Positions 53,229-61,612 are shown, counted from the first letter of the stretch. The stretch: 64,000 nt of DNA from Neolewinella aurantiaca (GCF_008014675.1 NZ_VOXD01000001.1:62001-126000); one strand, 5' to 3'. Numbers and translations: made by a program. The notes: generated by a model from the letters alone, not told the origin.

Positions 53229-53329
53229 GGCGCGGCCGCAGGTGCAAGGGACGCAGCAACGAAGGGTTGATCCCTGATCTTTTGCTCCTTCTGTTCCTGT
53301 AAACCCTGCTTTGCACCGGCGGCCGCGCC
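53229..53329. repeat. Inverted pair of the dispersed 20-bp motif
   Basis: A reverse copy at 53229-53248 and a forward copy at 53310-53329 (two mismatches each) face each other across 61 bp. They can pair over 18 of 20 positions. They lie between the two minus-strand genes, where they might also work as a transcript end. Confidence 0.8.
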
Positions 53330-53340
53330 CGGAAAAATGG

Positions 53341-54141
53341 TTACTGGGAAACGGTGTCGTGCTGCATCGTTTGTATCACGTTCTGTAAGCTGTCGATTAT
53401 CCGATTTGCTTCATTCTTATCGAACTCGTCTTCCGACGGAACTGCTCCGGAAGCACCATAATTTGACCGGATTTTTTCCTTTGCGTTCAACTGAGAGAAT
53501 TCCATGTCAGGAACGCTGGGGCTGTCGTATAGTACCTCCAGCCGTTCCACGCTTCCGGTTACTTTATTTGCGTACTTTCTGTTCCGTAGAAGGAGGTCCC
53601 GCGCGTCAACCTCAATCCGCCCCGGGGAAAGATTAACCAATTCCAGAAAGTGAAACTTAAGCGGACCTTCGGTTGCGAAAACGGGCAATAAGGCTGTACG
53701 GCGGTCCTCCAGAATACAGTTGATGCGCATGCGCCCGCTGCCGTGCCGGTTCAGGTTGACCCGGATTTCGACCAGTTCTTGTAGCCGTACCGGCTGCTTA
53801 AAAGCTGGCTCAAAATGGCCTTCCTGCTGGCTCAGGGAAATCAGGTCTAGAGCCGTTGCCGGGCCCCGGGCAATAACCTCCTTTCCTAAACCGGTATCAT
53901 GGATGATCCGGAAACCGGCGTTGACGTCTACCCGGGAAATGAATCCTTCCGAAAAGCGACGCTCCACCGTTTTCTCGGCCGTTGCGTCTACAGGCTTGTC
54001 GAGACCGTCGATGAATTCTACAACCTGAGGGTGTTCCGCTCCAGCTTCATAAAATGAAGCTTCCGGACGGAAGCCGAACAGGTAGTCTACGGCAAACATG
54101 GCCGCAAAGGCGCCAAAGTATAGTAAAGCTGAGATTTTCAT
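53341..54141 (-). CDS. Exported protein in GntR-ABC operon, GIN-like
   Basis: This 266-residue protein has an N-terminal hydrophobic segment (MKISALLYFGAFAAMFAVDY) acting as signal or anchor. The middle (DVNAGFRIIHDTGLGKEVIA to RQELVEIRVNL-like strands) resembles the repetitive beta pattern of head-GIN/DUF2807 proteins. The C-terminus is charged and helical. Function unknown. Its start codon overlaps the stop of the GntR gene by one base, so it is the last gene of the operon with the regulator and the ABC transporter. Confidence 0.68.
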   Translation of the reverse strand: MKISALLYFGAFAAMFAVDYLFGFRPEASFYEAGAEHPQVVEFIDGLDKPVDATAEKTVERRFSEGFISRVDVNAGFRIIHDTGLGKEVIARGPATALDLISLSQQEGHFEPAFKQPVRLQELVEIRVNLNRHGSGRMRINCILEDRRTALLPVFATEGPLKFHFLELVNLSPGRIEVDARDLLLRNRKYANKVTGSVERLEVLYDSPSVPDMEFSQLNAKEKIRSNYGASGAVPSEDEFDKNEANRIIDSLQNVIQTMQHDTVSQ

Positions 54142-54512
54142 TAGTTATCTGTTTCAGGGTTAGGATTTAGCATTTGAATAAGTTCTTCGGTGTCAATGCC
54201 GAGTAGGTCCAGCGTTCGCCGGAAACGTGGTAACTCCTCTTCAAGAAAAACCGAACGCCGGAGCGCGACGGCGGCTTTATGGCCGGTTGAAGAGACAAAG
54301 AAGCCCAGCCCTCTGCGCGTCTCGATGATGTTGAGGTCCTTGAGGTAGTCGTAGGCGTGCATTACGGTGTTTGGGTTCACCCCGACTTCCATCGCCAACT
54401 GACGAACGGACGGAATTTTCTCGCCATTGCTCCATATTCCCGCGAGCACCTGTTCGATGCCGAAGTCTGCAATCTGCCGGTAAATACCCTGGTTGGTTGG
54501 TTGAATTTGCAT
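54141..54512 (-). CDS. GntR-family regulator, YtrA type
   Basis: This 123-residue protein is short, as in the YtrA subfamily: a winged-helix DNA-binding domain (GIYRQIADFGIEQVLAGIW, then PSVRQLAMEVGVNPNTVMHAY and RRGLGFFVS) followed by a small C-terminal helix for dimerisation. YtrA-type regulators usually repress an ABC transporter operon in which they lie, and here the permease and ATPase genes are directly upstream (2-bp gap). The effector is unknown. Confidence 0.9.
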   Translation of the reverse strand: MQIQPTNQGIYRQIADFGIEQVLAGIWSNGEKIPSVRQLAMEVGVNPNTVMHAYDYLKDLNIIETRRGLGFFVSSTGHKAAVALRRSVFLEEELPRFRRTLDLLGIDTEELIQMLNPNPETDN

Positions 54513-54514
54513 GG

Positions 54515-55333
54515 CTAGGTTGTTTTTCGGGTGAGCGCGAAATAGGCAGCAGCAAGCATCATTAGCGCAAATACCAACTGAGCGAAGGGGTAAAGGCTTT
54601 GGTCGGGATCGTAGGCGACCCTGACTGTGGTCCGGGGCGCTTCGGAGAGTTGAAAACTCTGGTCGCTGAGCCCGACTACACTCTGGTCAAGCATGGCCGT
54701 AGCGGTGTAAGGAATGTTGGCTACATCCGAAATAGTAGAGTAGGTCAGGTTAAGATAAAGGATGACGGCTCCTATAATTCCTACTAAGACAAAACCTACT
54801 TTTTTCCCGTAGGCAATGGAGGGGAACAACCAGGCGATGCAAGTCGCTGCGTGAGCAAGCCAGCCAATGATGAGGGCCTCCCACAGGTATACCGGAGCCG
54901 GTAGAATGAACGCCTCCGGGGCCATCATGCATGCTGCCATGGTTAGTAATAATGGAGGAAGAAGCGTGGTCAGGGGGGCATAAACAAAGTACAGTAACGT
55001 CATTGCCGCAAATCTTTCAGCGTTGGAAAGTGGCAGGGTCAGTGTTCTGATAGTCTGATTTTCTTCTTTGAACCAATTGTTATAAAGTGTTCCGCTTATG
55101 ATCAGGCCACTGATCCAACCTGCAATCGCAATTGTGATGTTCAGCGTCTGCGGGTCCCAAAAGAGGTATTCTTTTCGGAGAACACTGATCACTCCGTTGT
55201 TTGAATCGTTATTAACTAACAGCCCCAGGATGAAGCTGCCAATGAGGATGCTGACAGACAAGAGGTAGTTGCGCAGGTTCAGCTCGGCAATCGCTACACG
55301 GCAAGCCAGGTAAATTCGTTTTAATGAGCTCAT
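54515..55333 (-). CDS. ABC transporter membrane subunit
   Basis: This 272-residue protein has six hydrophobic segments (YLLSVSILIGSFILGLLV, IAIAGWISGLIISGTLY, and so on). Its start overlaps the ATPase stop by 4 bp. The general layout is that of ABC-2 permeases in GntR-controlled exporters. The first cytoplasmic loop contains FKEENQTIRTLTLPLSNAER, which resembles the loop of such permeases. The substrate is unknown. Confidence 0.82.
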   Translation of the reverse strand: MSSLKRIYLACRVAIAELNLRNYLLSVSILIGSFILGLLVNNDSNNGVISVLRKEYLFWDPQTLNITIAIAGWISGLIISGTLYNNWFKEENQTIRTLTLPLSNAERFAAMTLLYFVYAPLTTLLPPLLLTMAACMMAPEAFILPAPVYLWEALIIGWLAHAATCIAWLFPSIAYGKKVGFVLVGIIGAVILYLNLTYSTISDVANIPYTATAMLDQSVVGLSDQSFQLSEAPRTTVRVAYDPDQSLYPFAQLVFALMMLAAAYFALTRKTT

Positions 55334-56187
55334 GCCTGAAAGTTTTTGGTGTTAAGGTCGAAGCCCGGCTGCGGAAGTCCGCCATCGGTAAGGGCCAGGT
55401 AGAGGGTTTCCAGATCGAAGGCGGCGTTGCCCTGGCGGCCATCGGCATGGACGGTCAGCCAGCCGCCGGGAACCCGTCGGGCGTAGCCTTTATCACCGTA
55501 GGGCAGGGGAGAGGTGGTGAGGTTGAAGCTGTAGAATCGTTGGGCCAGCTCCAGAGGCAGGTGAGCGTGAATTTTGCCATCGTTGAGTACCAACACGTGA
55601 TCAAGCACGGGGGCAATCTCGCTCAGCAAATGGGTCGCGATAATGATGGTTTGCCCCGCTTCCGTGCCGGCAATCAGTGTACGCCGAAACTGGTCTTTTC
55701 CCTGAATGTCGAGGCCGGTGGTCGGCTCGTCGAGGAGTAGTATCTGGGTTCTGGTGGCGAGGGCAAAGGCAAGCTGGGCACGGCGCTTTTGCCCGAAGCT
55801 GACTTTATCCAGCGGCTTGTCCGGATCCGCCCGGAAGTCACTCAGTGTTTCCAGAAAGAGCTGGTTGTTGAAATTGGGGTAGAACGGACCGTAGTAGGCG
55901 GCAATCTTGCGCGGCGTCCACTTGGGGAAGAAGGGCTCGCTGGGCAGAAAGTACAGCCGTTGGAGAAGGTCTAAGGGGCGATCAGACGGGGTCTGGCCCA
56001 GCACGCTGATGTCTCCCTTAGAGGGGAACTGTAGCCCGGCGATGAGCTTCAGGAGGGTGGTCTTTCCTTCGCCGTTTGGGGCGCAGAGCCCGGTGATGCC
56101 GGATTGGCTGATGGTAAGGTCGACTCCGTTCAGGATGTCCTGACCGCTGCCGTAATTGTGGTGTATCGAATTTGCCTGGAGGATCAT
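55330..56187 (-). CDS. ABC transporter ATP-binding protein
   Basis: This 285-residue ATPase is the first gene of the operon. Walker A is APNGEGKTT at about residues 36-44 (Ala instead of the first Gly). The signature is degenerate (VSFGQKRR) and Walker B is ILLLDEPTTGLD. The H-loop is IATHLLSEI. The C-terminal 70 residues are an extra domain that ends FDLNTKNFQA. It works with the membrane protein encoded directly downstream. The order ATPase, permease, GntR, exported protein suggests regulation by the GntR. Confidence 0.88.
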   Translation of the reverse strand: MILQANSIHHNYGSGQDILNGVDLTISQSGITGLCAPNGEGKTTLLKLIAGLQFPSKGDISVLGQTPSDRPLDLLQRLYFLPSEPFFPKWTPRKIAAYYGPFYPNFNNQLFLETLSDFRADPDKPLDKVSFGQKRRAQLAFALATRTQILLLDEPTTGLDIQGKDQFRRTLIAGTEAGQTIIIATHLLSEIAPVLDHVLVLNDGKIHAHLPLELAQRFYSFNLTTSPLPYGDKGYARRVPGGWLTVHADGRQGNAAFDLETLYLALTDGGLPQPGFDLNTKNFQA

Positions 56188-56409
56188 TGTTTGGGTGTAT
56201 TAGTGAAGTAATACAGTGCAATAGTCGGGCGGGCAATCCTAAGGAACAAGTAATGAGCTGCGTTATCGACGAACGACAACTTTTTGTGGACGAAAAACGG
56301 GGTCGATGGATGCAGGGCTGGGATACTGTAAGTTCTACGCGTCCCCGGGGTTGCGTGGTTGACGAGACCTTCCCGCCAGGTAACATCCCCAATACCTCGT
56401 TTCTGATCT

Positions 56410-57060
56410 TTATTCAGGCAGAGGATCGGAGAGGGTGATGTGGCCACGCCCGAGCCGCAGGATGCCTTCTTCTTCAAGCCGTTTCAGAATGCGCGACATT
56501 CCTACGCGGGAAGCCCCAAGGTCTTCCGCCAGGGCTTCGTGGGTGACCGTCAGGTCGTTGTTCCCACTGATGATGGCGATGTCCCGCAGGTAGGCCGTGG
56601 TCCGTTCCTCCAGCGGGAGGAAGGCTAATCCTTCAAAAGCCGCTAGCATTGAGTCGAATTTGAGCTGAAAAGACAGCAGGGTGAACTCGTTCCAGCCGGC
56701 AAAGTGACGGGTGTAATAGTAAACCCGTTCCACCGGAATCATGACAATGTCGGTTGCCGTAATGGTTTTTGCCCTGACTTTACTGGTCTCCCGTTTGAGG
56801 CAGGAACTCAGCGTCATTGCGCAGGTTTCTCCCGGCCGCAGAAAGTACAGGAACAGATCGTTGTCCTCCTCGGTGTGGCGGACAACCTTTAGGCCGCCCT
56901 TGCTGATGAGTGGAATGTGATCGATGTATTGCCGGTCCGTCAGAATCGTCTGTCCGGCGGGCAGGGATTGCAGCAACCCGTGCTGCACAATATCGTCGAT
57001 CAAATTATCCTGTCGGATGTCGGGCAGGTGCTTCTTTAGGTATTCTGCGGTGAGGTTCAT
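56410..57060 (-). CDS. Crp/Fnr-family transcriptional regulator
   Basis: This 216-residue protein has an N-terminal cyclic-nucleotide-like beta-roll (about residues 20-115; SLPAGQTILTD, FLRPGETCAMTLSSC) and a C-terminal helix-turn-helix (VTHEALAEDLGASRVGMSRILKRLEEEG). There is one pair of cysteines close together (CAMTLSSC) but no Fnr-type cluster. It is divergent from two small membrane-protein genes, one DUF2892, that it probably controls. Such a pairing with DUF2892 is common in Bacteroidota. Confidence 0.9.
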   Translation of the reverse strand: MNLTAEYLKKHLPDIRQDNLIDDIVQHGLLQSLPAGQTILTDRQYIDHIPLISKGGLKVVRHTEEDNDLFLYFLRPGETCAMTLSSCLKRETSKVRAKTITATDIVMIPVERVYYYTRHFAGWNEFTLLSFQLKFDSMLAAFEGLAFLPLEERTTAYLRDIAIISGNNDLTVTHEALAEDLGASRVGMSRILKRLEEEGILRLGRGHITLSDPLPE

Positions 57061-57152
57061 TTTGCTAATGTAATCAGGGTTACATAAGCTTTTTGTGGCT
57101 AAGCAGACCTTTGTCGTAGTGCTGCTAAACGTGCATCATCAACTTCCCAACT

Positions 57153-57269
57153 ATGACTCCGGTAAAAGAATGGCCCTTGTGGCAAAAACTGATCCTTCTC
57201 TGTCTGGTTTGCGTTGGTCCCGCTTTTTGTATTGCGCTGATTATCGAATCATTATCCCACCTTAAATAA
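57153..57269 (+). CDS. Very small membrane protein
   Basis: This 38-residue protein starts MTPVKEWPLWQKLILLCLVC and is mostly one hydrophobic helix with a short hydrophilic end. It has an ATG, ends 6 bp before the DUF2892 gene and lies divergent to the Crp-type regulator, so a role in the same unit is plausible. It is too short for homology by eye; the main support is its hydrophobic composition and placement. Confidence 0.5.
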   Translation: MTPVKEWPLWQKLILLCLVCVGPAFCIALIIESLSHLK

Positions 57270-57275
57270 GTAATT

Positions 57276-57482
57276 ATGACCCTCAATATGGGAAAAGCAG
57301 ATCGCATCATCCGCCCATTGCTCGCCATCGTCTTCATCGCGCTCTACTTCACCGGAACCGTAACCGGTACGGTAGGGATTGTACTTCTGGTGCTGTCTGC
57401 GGTATTCCTCCTGACCAGTCTTGTGGGAGTTTGTCCACTCTACAGCCTGTTGGGCATCCGGACTTGCCCGGTAAAGAACTGA
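57276..57482 (+). CDS. DUF2892 membrane protein
   Basis: This 68-residue protein has two membrane helices (IIRPLLAIVFIALYFTGTV; GIVLLVLSAVFLLTSLVGVC) and the family pattern with start MNMGKADRIIRP-like and the end VCPLYSLLGIRTC, where the paired cysteines are conserved. The function is unknown, but it is often near rhodanese or redox genes. It is divergent from the Crp/Fnr-type regulator. A strong terminator follows. Confidence 0.88.
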   Translation: MTLNMGKADRIIRPLLAIVFIALYFTGTVTGTVGIVLLVLSAVFLLTSLVGVCPLYSLLGIRTCPVKN

Positions 57483-57513
57483 TCTCCGGTTATTACTGCA
57501 GACTAGTTAAAAT

Positions 57514-57557
57514 GCGCCACCCCAATCCGAACGGATGGGGTGGCGCGTGGTTTTTTT
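57514..57557 (+). terminator. Intrinsic terminator after DUF2892 gene
   Basis: A stem GCGCCACCCCAATCCG/CGGATGGGGTGGCGC is followed by a seven-T run. Confidence 0.88.
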
Positions 57558-57599
57558 ACGGTTATTTATGACTTTAGTGGCTGTGCCGGTCCAACCAAC

Positions 57600-57619
57600 A
57601 TTGCACCGGCGTTCGCGCC
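57600..57619 (+). repeat. Dispersed 20-bp motif, forward
   Basis: Three mismatches. It lies just beyond the stop of the 3-hydroxybutyryl-CoA dehydrogenase gene. Confidence 0.62.
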
Positions 57620-57623
57620 ACGT

Positions 57624-58508
57624 TTACCGGAAACTTCCGCTAACGACGAGTTCTTTTCCTCCACCGGAGTAATCATAGAACCCTTCTCCGGATTTACGAC
57701 CGAGCTTACCGGCCATGACCATATTGACCAGTAGCGGGGAAGGTTGGTGGTGAGCTCGTCCGAAACCGTCCTTCATTACGTTGAGGATGGCCAGGCAGGT
57801 GTCGAGGCCGATGTAGTCGGCCAGTTGCAGCGGACCCATCGGGTGCGCCATACCGAGTTTCATTACGGTGTCGATTTCTTCGACACCAGCCACGCCTTCA
57901 AATAGGGTAGTAATGGCCTCGTTGATCATTGGCATCAGAATGCGGTTGGCTACGAAGCCGGGGTAATCGTTCACCTCGGTAGGGGTTTTGCCGAGTTCGC
58001 GGCTCAGGTCCATCACCAGTTTTGTGGTGGCATCGTCGGTGGCGTACCCACGGATGACTTCCACAAGTTTCATGACGGGAACGGGGTTCATGAAGTGCAT
58101 CCCGATTACCTTTTCGGGGCGCTTGGTCGCCGCTGCTATTTTGGTGATACTAATGCTGGAGGTATTGGTGGCAAGAGGCGCGGCCGCAGGTGCAAGGGAG
58201 TCTAACTGAGCAAAAATTTTGAGTTTGAGGTCTACATTCTCCGTAGCGGCTTCGATGACGAGGTCGGCTTTACCAACTCCTTCGGCAAGATCGGTGTAGC
58301 CAGCAATGCGGGCGAGCGTTGCGTTCTTGTCGTCTTCGGTGATCTTTTCTTTTCTCACAATCCGGTCCAGACTGGATGCAATGGCGGCAATGCCGCGGTC
58401 TATGGCGGCCTGATTGATGTCGTTCAGGCTAACATTATGACCGGCAGCGGCGAAGACCTGGGCGATGCCTGCTCCCATTTGTCCGGCGCCTATTACTGAT
58501 ATATTCAT
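57624..58508 (-). CDS. 3-hydroxybutyryl-CoA dehydrogenase
   Basis: This 294-residue cytoplasmic enzyme oxidises 3-hydroxyacyl-CoA with NAD(P). It begins MNISVIGAGQMGAGIAQVFA, with the Rossmann GxGxxG at residues 7-12. GMHFMNPVPVMKLVEVI contains the catalytic His, and ANRILMPMINEAI and GPLQLADYIGLDTCL follow. Length is that of the stand-alone enzyme (Hbd/PaaH type). A copy of the dispersed motif lies in the codons for APAAAPLA. It stands alone. Confidence 0.94.
   Translation of the reverse strand: MNISVIGAGQMGAGIAQVFAAAGHNVSLNDINQAAIDRGIAAIASSLDRIVRKEKITEDDKNATLARIAGYTDLAEGVGKADLVIEAATENVDLKLKIFAQLDSLAPAAAPLATNTSSISITKIAAATKRPEKVIGMHFMNPVPVMKLVEVIRGYATDDATTKLVMDLSRELGKTPTEVNDYPGFVANRILMPMINEAITTLFEGVAGVEEIDTVMKLGMAHPMGPLQLADYIGLDTCLAILNVMKDGFGRAHHQPSPLLVNMVMAGKLGRKSGEGFYDYSGGGKELVVSGSFR
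58177..58196 (-). repeat. Dispersed 20-bp motif inside dehydrogenase gene
   Basis: Two mismatches. It encodes LAPAAAPL on the minus strand, where the family usually varies. Confidence 0.72.
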
Positions 58509-58671
58509 TGTGGTGGTGGTTTGGTTAGTTGAACTGCAAGGTCCGAAAAAAAATGGCCATCCGGTAAAGGGTGATGGAGTTTCGCAGAGGAGTTGGCTTG
58601 TAAGTCTGTTCGCCGGAGGTAAAAGCGGCCGTATTGGCGGGGGAGTTTTACCCGGGCTTGAAGACTGCCGG

Positions 58672-59205
58672 TTACGAAATCCACTTCACCTCCTCGATAC
58701 CTCCCCGCTGCGCCAGGTACCGGCCCAGCACAAAGAAGTAATCACTAAGGCGGTTGAGGTAAACGACGATGCTACGATCCATTTCCACTACTTCGGCGAG
58801 CTCGACGGTGCGGCGCTCAGCGCGGCGGCAGACGGTCCGGCACAGGTGTGCGTAGCTGAGTACGGGGGCTCCTCCGGGCAGGATGAAGTGTGTCATTTTA
58901 GGCAGCGACTCGTTCATGGCGTCCATTCGTGCTTCGAGGTTGGTGGCGGCGTCTTCGGGTAGTTGGTACGCCTGGCCCGGCCGGTCATCGGCCATTGCGG
59001 CCCCAAGGGCAAAAAGGTGGTGCTGCTGGGCCAGGAGTTCTGCGCTGATGGCGTCGTCTTCAACGTGGTCGCGGAGCAGACCAACGAAAGCGTTGAGCTC
59101 GTCTACTGTTCCGTAAGCTTCCACCCGCGGATGCGCTTTACTGAGGCGTTTTCCTGAGTATAGTCCTGTCTGGCCTTCATCGCCGGTTTTGGTATAGATT
59201 TTCAT
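58672..59205 (-). CDS. Cob(I)alamin adenosyltransferase, PduO type
   Basis: This 177-residue enzyme makes adenosylcobalamin from cob(I)alamin and ATP. It begins MKIYTKTGDEGQTGLYSGKR; the ATP-binding segment is GDEGQTGLYSGKR, and YGTVDELNAFVGLLRD and CRTVCRRAERRTVEL with NRLSDYFFVLGRYLA follow. Length is normal for PduO. The start is the ATG at 59205; a longer frame upstream starts with residues unlike the family. Nearby cobalamin genes are not seen. Confidence 0.94.
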   Translation of the reverse strand: MKIYTKTGDEGQTGLYSGKRLSKAHPRVEAYGTVDELNAFVGLLRDHVEDDAISAELLAQQHHLFALGAAMADDRPGQAYQLPEDAATNLEARMDAMNESLPKMTHFILPGGAPVLSYAHLCRTVCRRAERRTVELAEVVEMDRSIVVYLNRLSDYFFVLGRYLAQRGGIEEVKWIS

Positions 59206-59378
59206 GCAGGTGTAACGTGATTTTCTCCGCTTGGGTTGCGGTGTCAACTCCCTCGTTTGGTGGTTTGCTCTGGTCTGGTTTTCAGCCGGACGGGGAAACT
59301 GTATGAGCTTTAGATAGTGTATTTTCGGGGATAAGTCGGATCGCAGGTTTTTCTGTATCGCTGCTCATTCAACCTTCT

Positions 59379-59398
59379 TCTGCACCTGCGTTTGCGCA
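59379..59398 (+). repeat. Dispersed 20-bp motif, diverged copy
   Basis: Four mismatches. It lies in the 318-bp divergent region between the adenosyltransferase gene and pckA; besides the motif and a promoter box, I see nothing there. Confidence 0.5.
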
Positions 59399-59441
59399 AA
59401 AGGAATTGCCCTGATTTTAAACATCGTATCGGCCACGCTGG

Positions 59442-59449
59442 TTACCTTC
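59442..59449 (+). promoter_or_regulatory. -7-like box before pckA
   Basis: TACCTTCG, one base from TAnnTTTG, lies 74 bp before pckA. Confidence 0.42.
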
Positions 59450-59523
59450 GCATCAGATTCATGGGGCACCACCACCATCATTGGCCTCGAATCCTGTTTT
59501 TGTGCACTTAACCAAGTCAATCA

Positions 59524-61092
59524 ATGCAACACCCAAATTTGAAGGAGAATCTTTCGGTCTCCGCACTCGTTGAAGCAACCATTCGCACCGATCAGGGGCA
59601 CCTCTCCGATACCGGCGCACTGATCGTTAACACCGGGAAATTCACCGGCCGTTCTCCATTGGATCGTTTCATCGTCGAAGACGATATCACCCGCGACGCT
59701 GTCGACTGGGGAAAGATCAACCAGCCCATAGCGCCGAATTACTACGACGCCCTGGAAAGCAAAATCCTGGCTTACGCCCAGGAACGCGACACGGTTTACG
59801 TCCGCGATGCTTACGCGTGTGCCAGCCCGAAGTACCAGATCAAAATCAAGGTTTACACCGAGCAGCCGTGGCAAAACCTCTTCGCCTACAATATGTTCCT
59901 CCGCCCCGACGGCGAAGTGCATAAGAACCTGAAGACGGACGAATGGACCATCCTTGCCTTCCCCGGTTGCATGGCCGATCCGGCCATCCACGGTACCCGC
60001 CAGGAGAACTTCAGCATCATCAACTTCTCTAAGCAAACCATTATCATCGGAGGTTCTGCTTATACCGGAGAGATCAAGAAAGGGATTTTCTCCGTGCTGA
60101 ACTTCGTGTTGCCTACCGAACGCAACGTACTCAGCATGCACTGCTCGGCCAACGTTGGTACCAAAGGCGATACTGCCCTGTTCTTCGGCCTTTCCGGAAC
60201 GGGTAAAACGACCCTGAGTAACGACCCCGACCGTCGCCTGATCGGCGACGATGAGCACGGCTGGAGCCAGGCAAATGTTTTCAACCTCGAAGGAGGATGT
60301 TACGCGAAGGTGATCGACCTCTCTGAAACCAAAGAGCCTCAGATCTACAAAGCCATCCGCTACGGTGCGATGCTGGAAAACATCGACCTCAAGGAAGATG
60401 GCCACACCCCCGACTACGAGAAGAGTACGATCACGCAGAATACCCGCGTGAGTTACCCGATCTACCACATCGATAACATCATGTACAACTCGCGTGGTGA
60501 TCTGCCCCGCAACATCTTCTTCCTTACCTGCGACGCCTTTGGCGTACTGCCTCCCATCAGCCGCCTTACACCGGAGCAGGCAATGTACCACTTCATCTCT
60601 GGCTACACCGCCAAGATTGCCGGTACGGAAGCAGGCATTACCGAACCACTGGCCACCTTCTCGGCCTGCTTCGGTGCACCTTTCATCCCGCTGCACCCGA
60701 CCAAGTACGGCGATATGCTAGGCAATAAACTGAAAGAAGCCGCCGCCGAAGGTAACCCGATCAACGTTTGGCTCGTCAACACCGGTTGGTCCGGCGGTGC
60801 CTACGGCACCGGGTCGCGGATGGAGCTTACTTACACCCGCGCAATGATTAAGGCCGCTCTTACCGGCGCCCTCAACGATGTCGAGTTTCACGAAGAACCT
60901 TTCTTCGGCCTGTCGATTCCGCGTACCTGCCCGGATGTGCCGAACGCGATCCTCAACCCACGCGATACGTGGCGCAACGAAGAAGAGTACGACGCTACCG
61001 CTAAAAAGCTTACCGACCTCTTCAATAACAATTTCCAGGTCTTTGCTGACGCAGCCGATCAGGCCGTTATTGATGCAGGTCCGAAAGGTTAG
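59524..61092 (+). CDS. pckA: Phosphoenolpyruvate carboxykinase (ATP)
   Basis: This 522-residue enzyme converts oxaloacetate and ATP to phosphoenolpyruvate, the entry step of gluconeogenesis. It starts MQHPNLKENLSVSALVEATI. NTGKFTGRSPLDRFIVED and GGSAYTGEIKKGIFSVLNF follow, then the kinase P-loop GLSGTGKTTLSND near residues 222-234. DDEHGW and the C-terminal NTGWSGGAYGTGSRMEL are also present. Length is normal for the ATP-type enzyme. It stands alone, with a very strong terminator after it. Confidence 0.96.
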   Translation: MQHPNLKENLSVSALVEATIRTDQGHLSDTGALIVNTGKFTGRSPLDRFIVEDDITRDAVDWGKINQPIAPNYYDALESKILAYAQERDTVYVRDAYACASPKYQIKIKVYTEQPWQNLFAYNMFLRPDGEVHKNLKTDEWTILAFPGCMADPAIHGTRQENFSIINFSKQTIIIGGSAYTGEIKKGIFSVLNFVLPTERNVLSMHCSANVGTKGDTALFFGLSGTGKTTLSNDPDRRLIGDDEHGWSQANVFNLEGGCYAKVIDLSETKEPQIYKAIRYGAMLENIDLKEDGHTPDYEKSTITQNTRVSYPIYHIDNIMYNSRGDLPRNIFFLTCDAFGVLPPISRLTPEQAMYHFISGYTAKIAGTEAGITEPLATFSACFGAPFIPLHPTKYGDMLGNKLKEAAAEGNPINVWLVNTGWSGGAYGTGSRMELTYTRAMIKAALTGALNDVEFHEEPFFGLSIPRTCPDVPNAILNPRDTWRNEEEYDATAKKLTDLFNNNFQVFADAADQAVIDAGPKG

Positions 61093-61095
61093 GTC

Positions 61096-61163
61096 TTAAA
61101 CGGGTTGAGTCCTCAAAGCGCGAAGTTTCTATCGCGCTTTGGGGCTCAACCCGTTTAATTTTT
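61096..61163 (+). terminator. Intrinsic terminator of pckA
   Basis: A two-part stem (TTAAACGGGTTGAG/CTCAACCCGTTTAA enclosing CTCAAAGCGCGA/TCGCGCTTTGGGG) is followed by TTTTT. Confidence 0.9.
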
Positions 61164-61418
61164 ATTCTTTGTTTGCTGTTTTTTTTCCTTCCACCGAGCG
61201 TTTTTGCGCTCTAGTGATCCCTCTGCCCGCCAGGTCGAATAACCTATTGCTAAGCCCGCCACAGACCAAAGGGCCAGTTCTGATTTCCACTTGCCACCAT
61301 AAAAGTCAGGGTTACTTCTGGATTGCAGAAAAACCATAAAGACAGCAAAAAACGGAGCGAAAAGCAATATCGACCGCCAAGGCGCGTCGGTAATGTAGGT
61401 TTTAATCCAGGGTTTCAT
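61155..61418 (-). CDS. Small two-helix membrane protein
   Basis: This 87-residue protein starts MKPWIKTYITDAPWRSILLF and has two hydrophobic segments (SILLFAPFFAVFMVFLQS; LALWSVAGLAIGYSTW). It ends with a charged segment (ERKNARWKEKKQQTKNKN). The ERKNARW motif is shared with the interrupted gene at 61613-61990 (DRKNARWEERR), so the two are paralogues. Function unknown. Its end overlaps the T-rich tail of the pckA terminator. Confidence 0.72.
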   Translation of the reverse strand: MKPWIKTYITDAPWRSILLFAPFFAVFMVFLQSRSNPDFYGGKWKSELALWSVAGLAIGYSTWRAEGSLERKNARWKEKKQQTKNKN

Positions 61419-61474
61419 GTTTTTTGAAACGTGCTGTAATGATCGTTAGTTGATTGCCCCCGATGGAAATGTCT

Positions 61475-61582
61475 TCACAACTCTGGCCAGGTCCGCGCAG
61501 CGGGATCGATGGGAGCAGGGTAAAAGATAAGGTAAAGGGCCAGCAGAATCGACAGGCCGAGAATTATTTTCTTGATGGGCAT
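61475..61582 (-). CDS. Very small membrane protein
   Basis: This 35-residue protein starts MPIKKIILGLSILLALYLIF, one hydrophobic helix followed by PAPIDPAARTWPEL. It has an ATG and lies between the two small membrane-protein genes on the same strand. Support is from composition and position only. Confidence 0.5.
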   Translation of the reverse strand: MPIKKIILGLSILLALYLIFYPAPIDPAARTWPEL

Positions 61583-61612
61583 GAAGGGAAGATAGGTTAC
61601 ATTCCCTGATCA

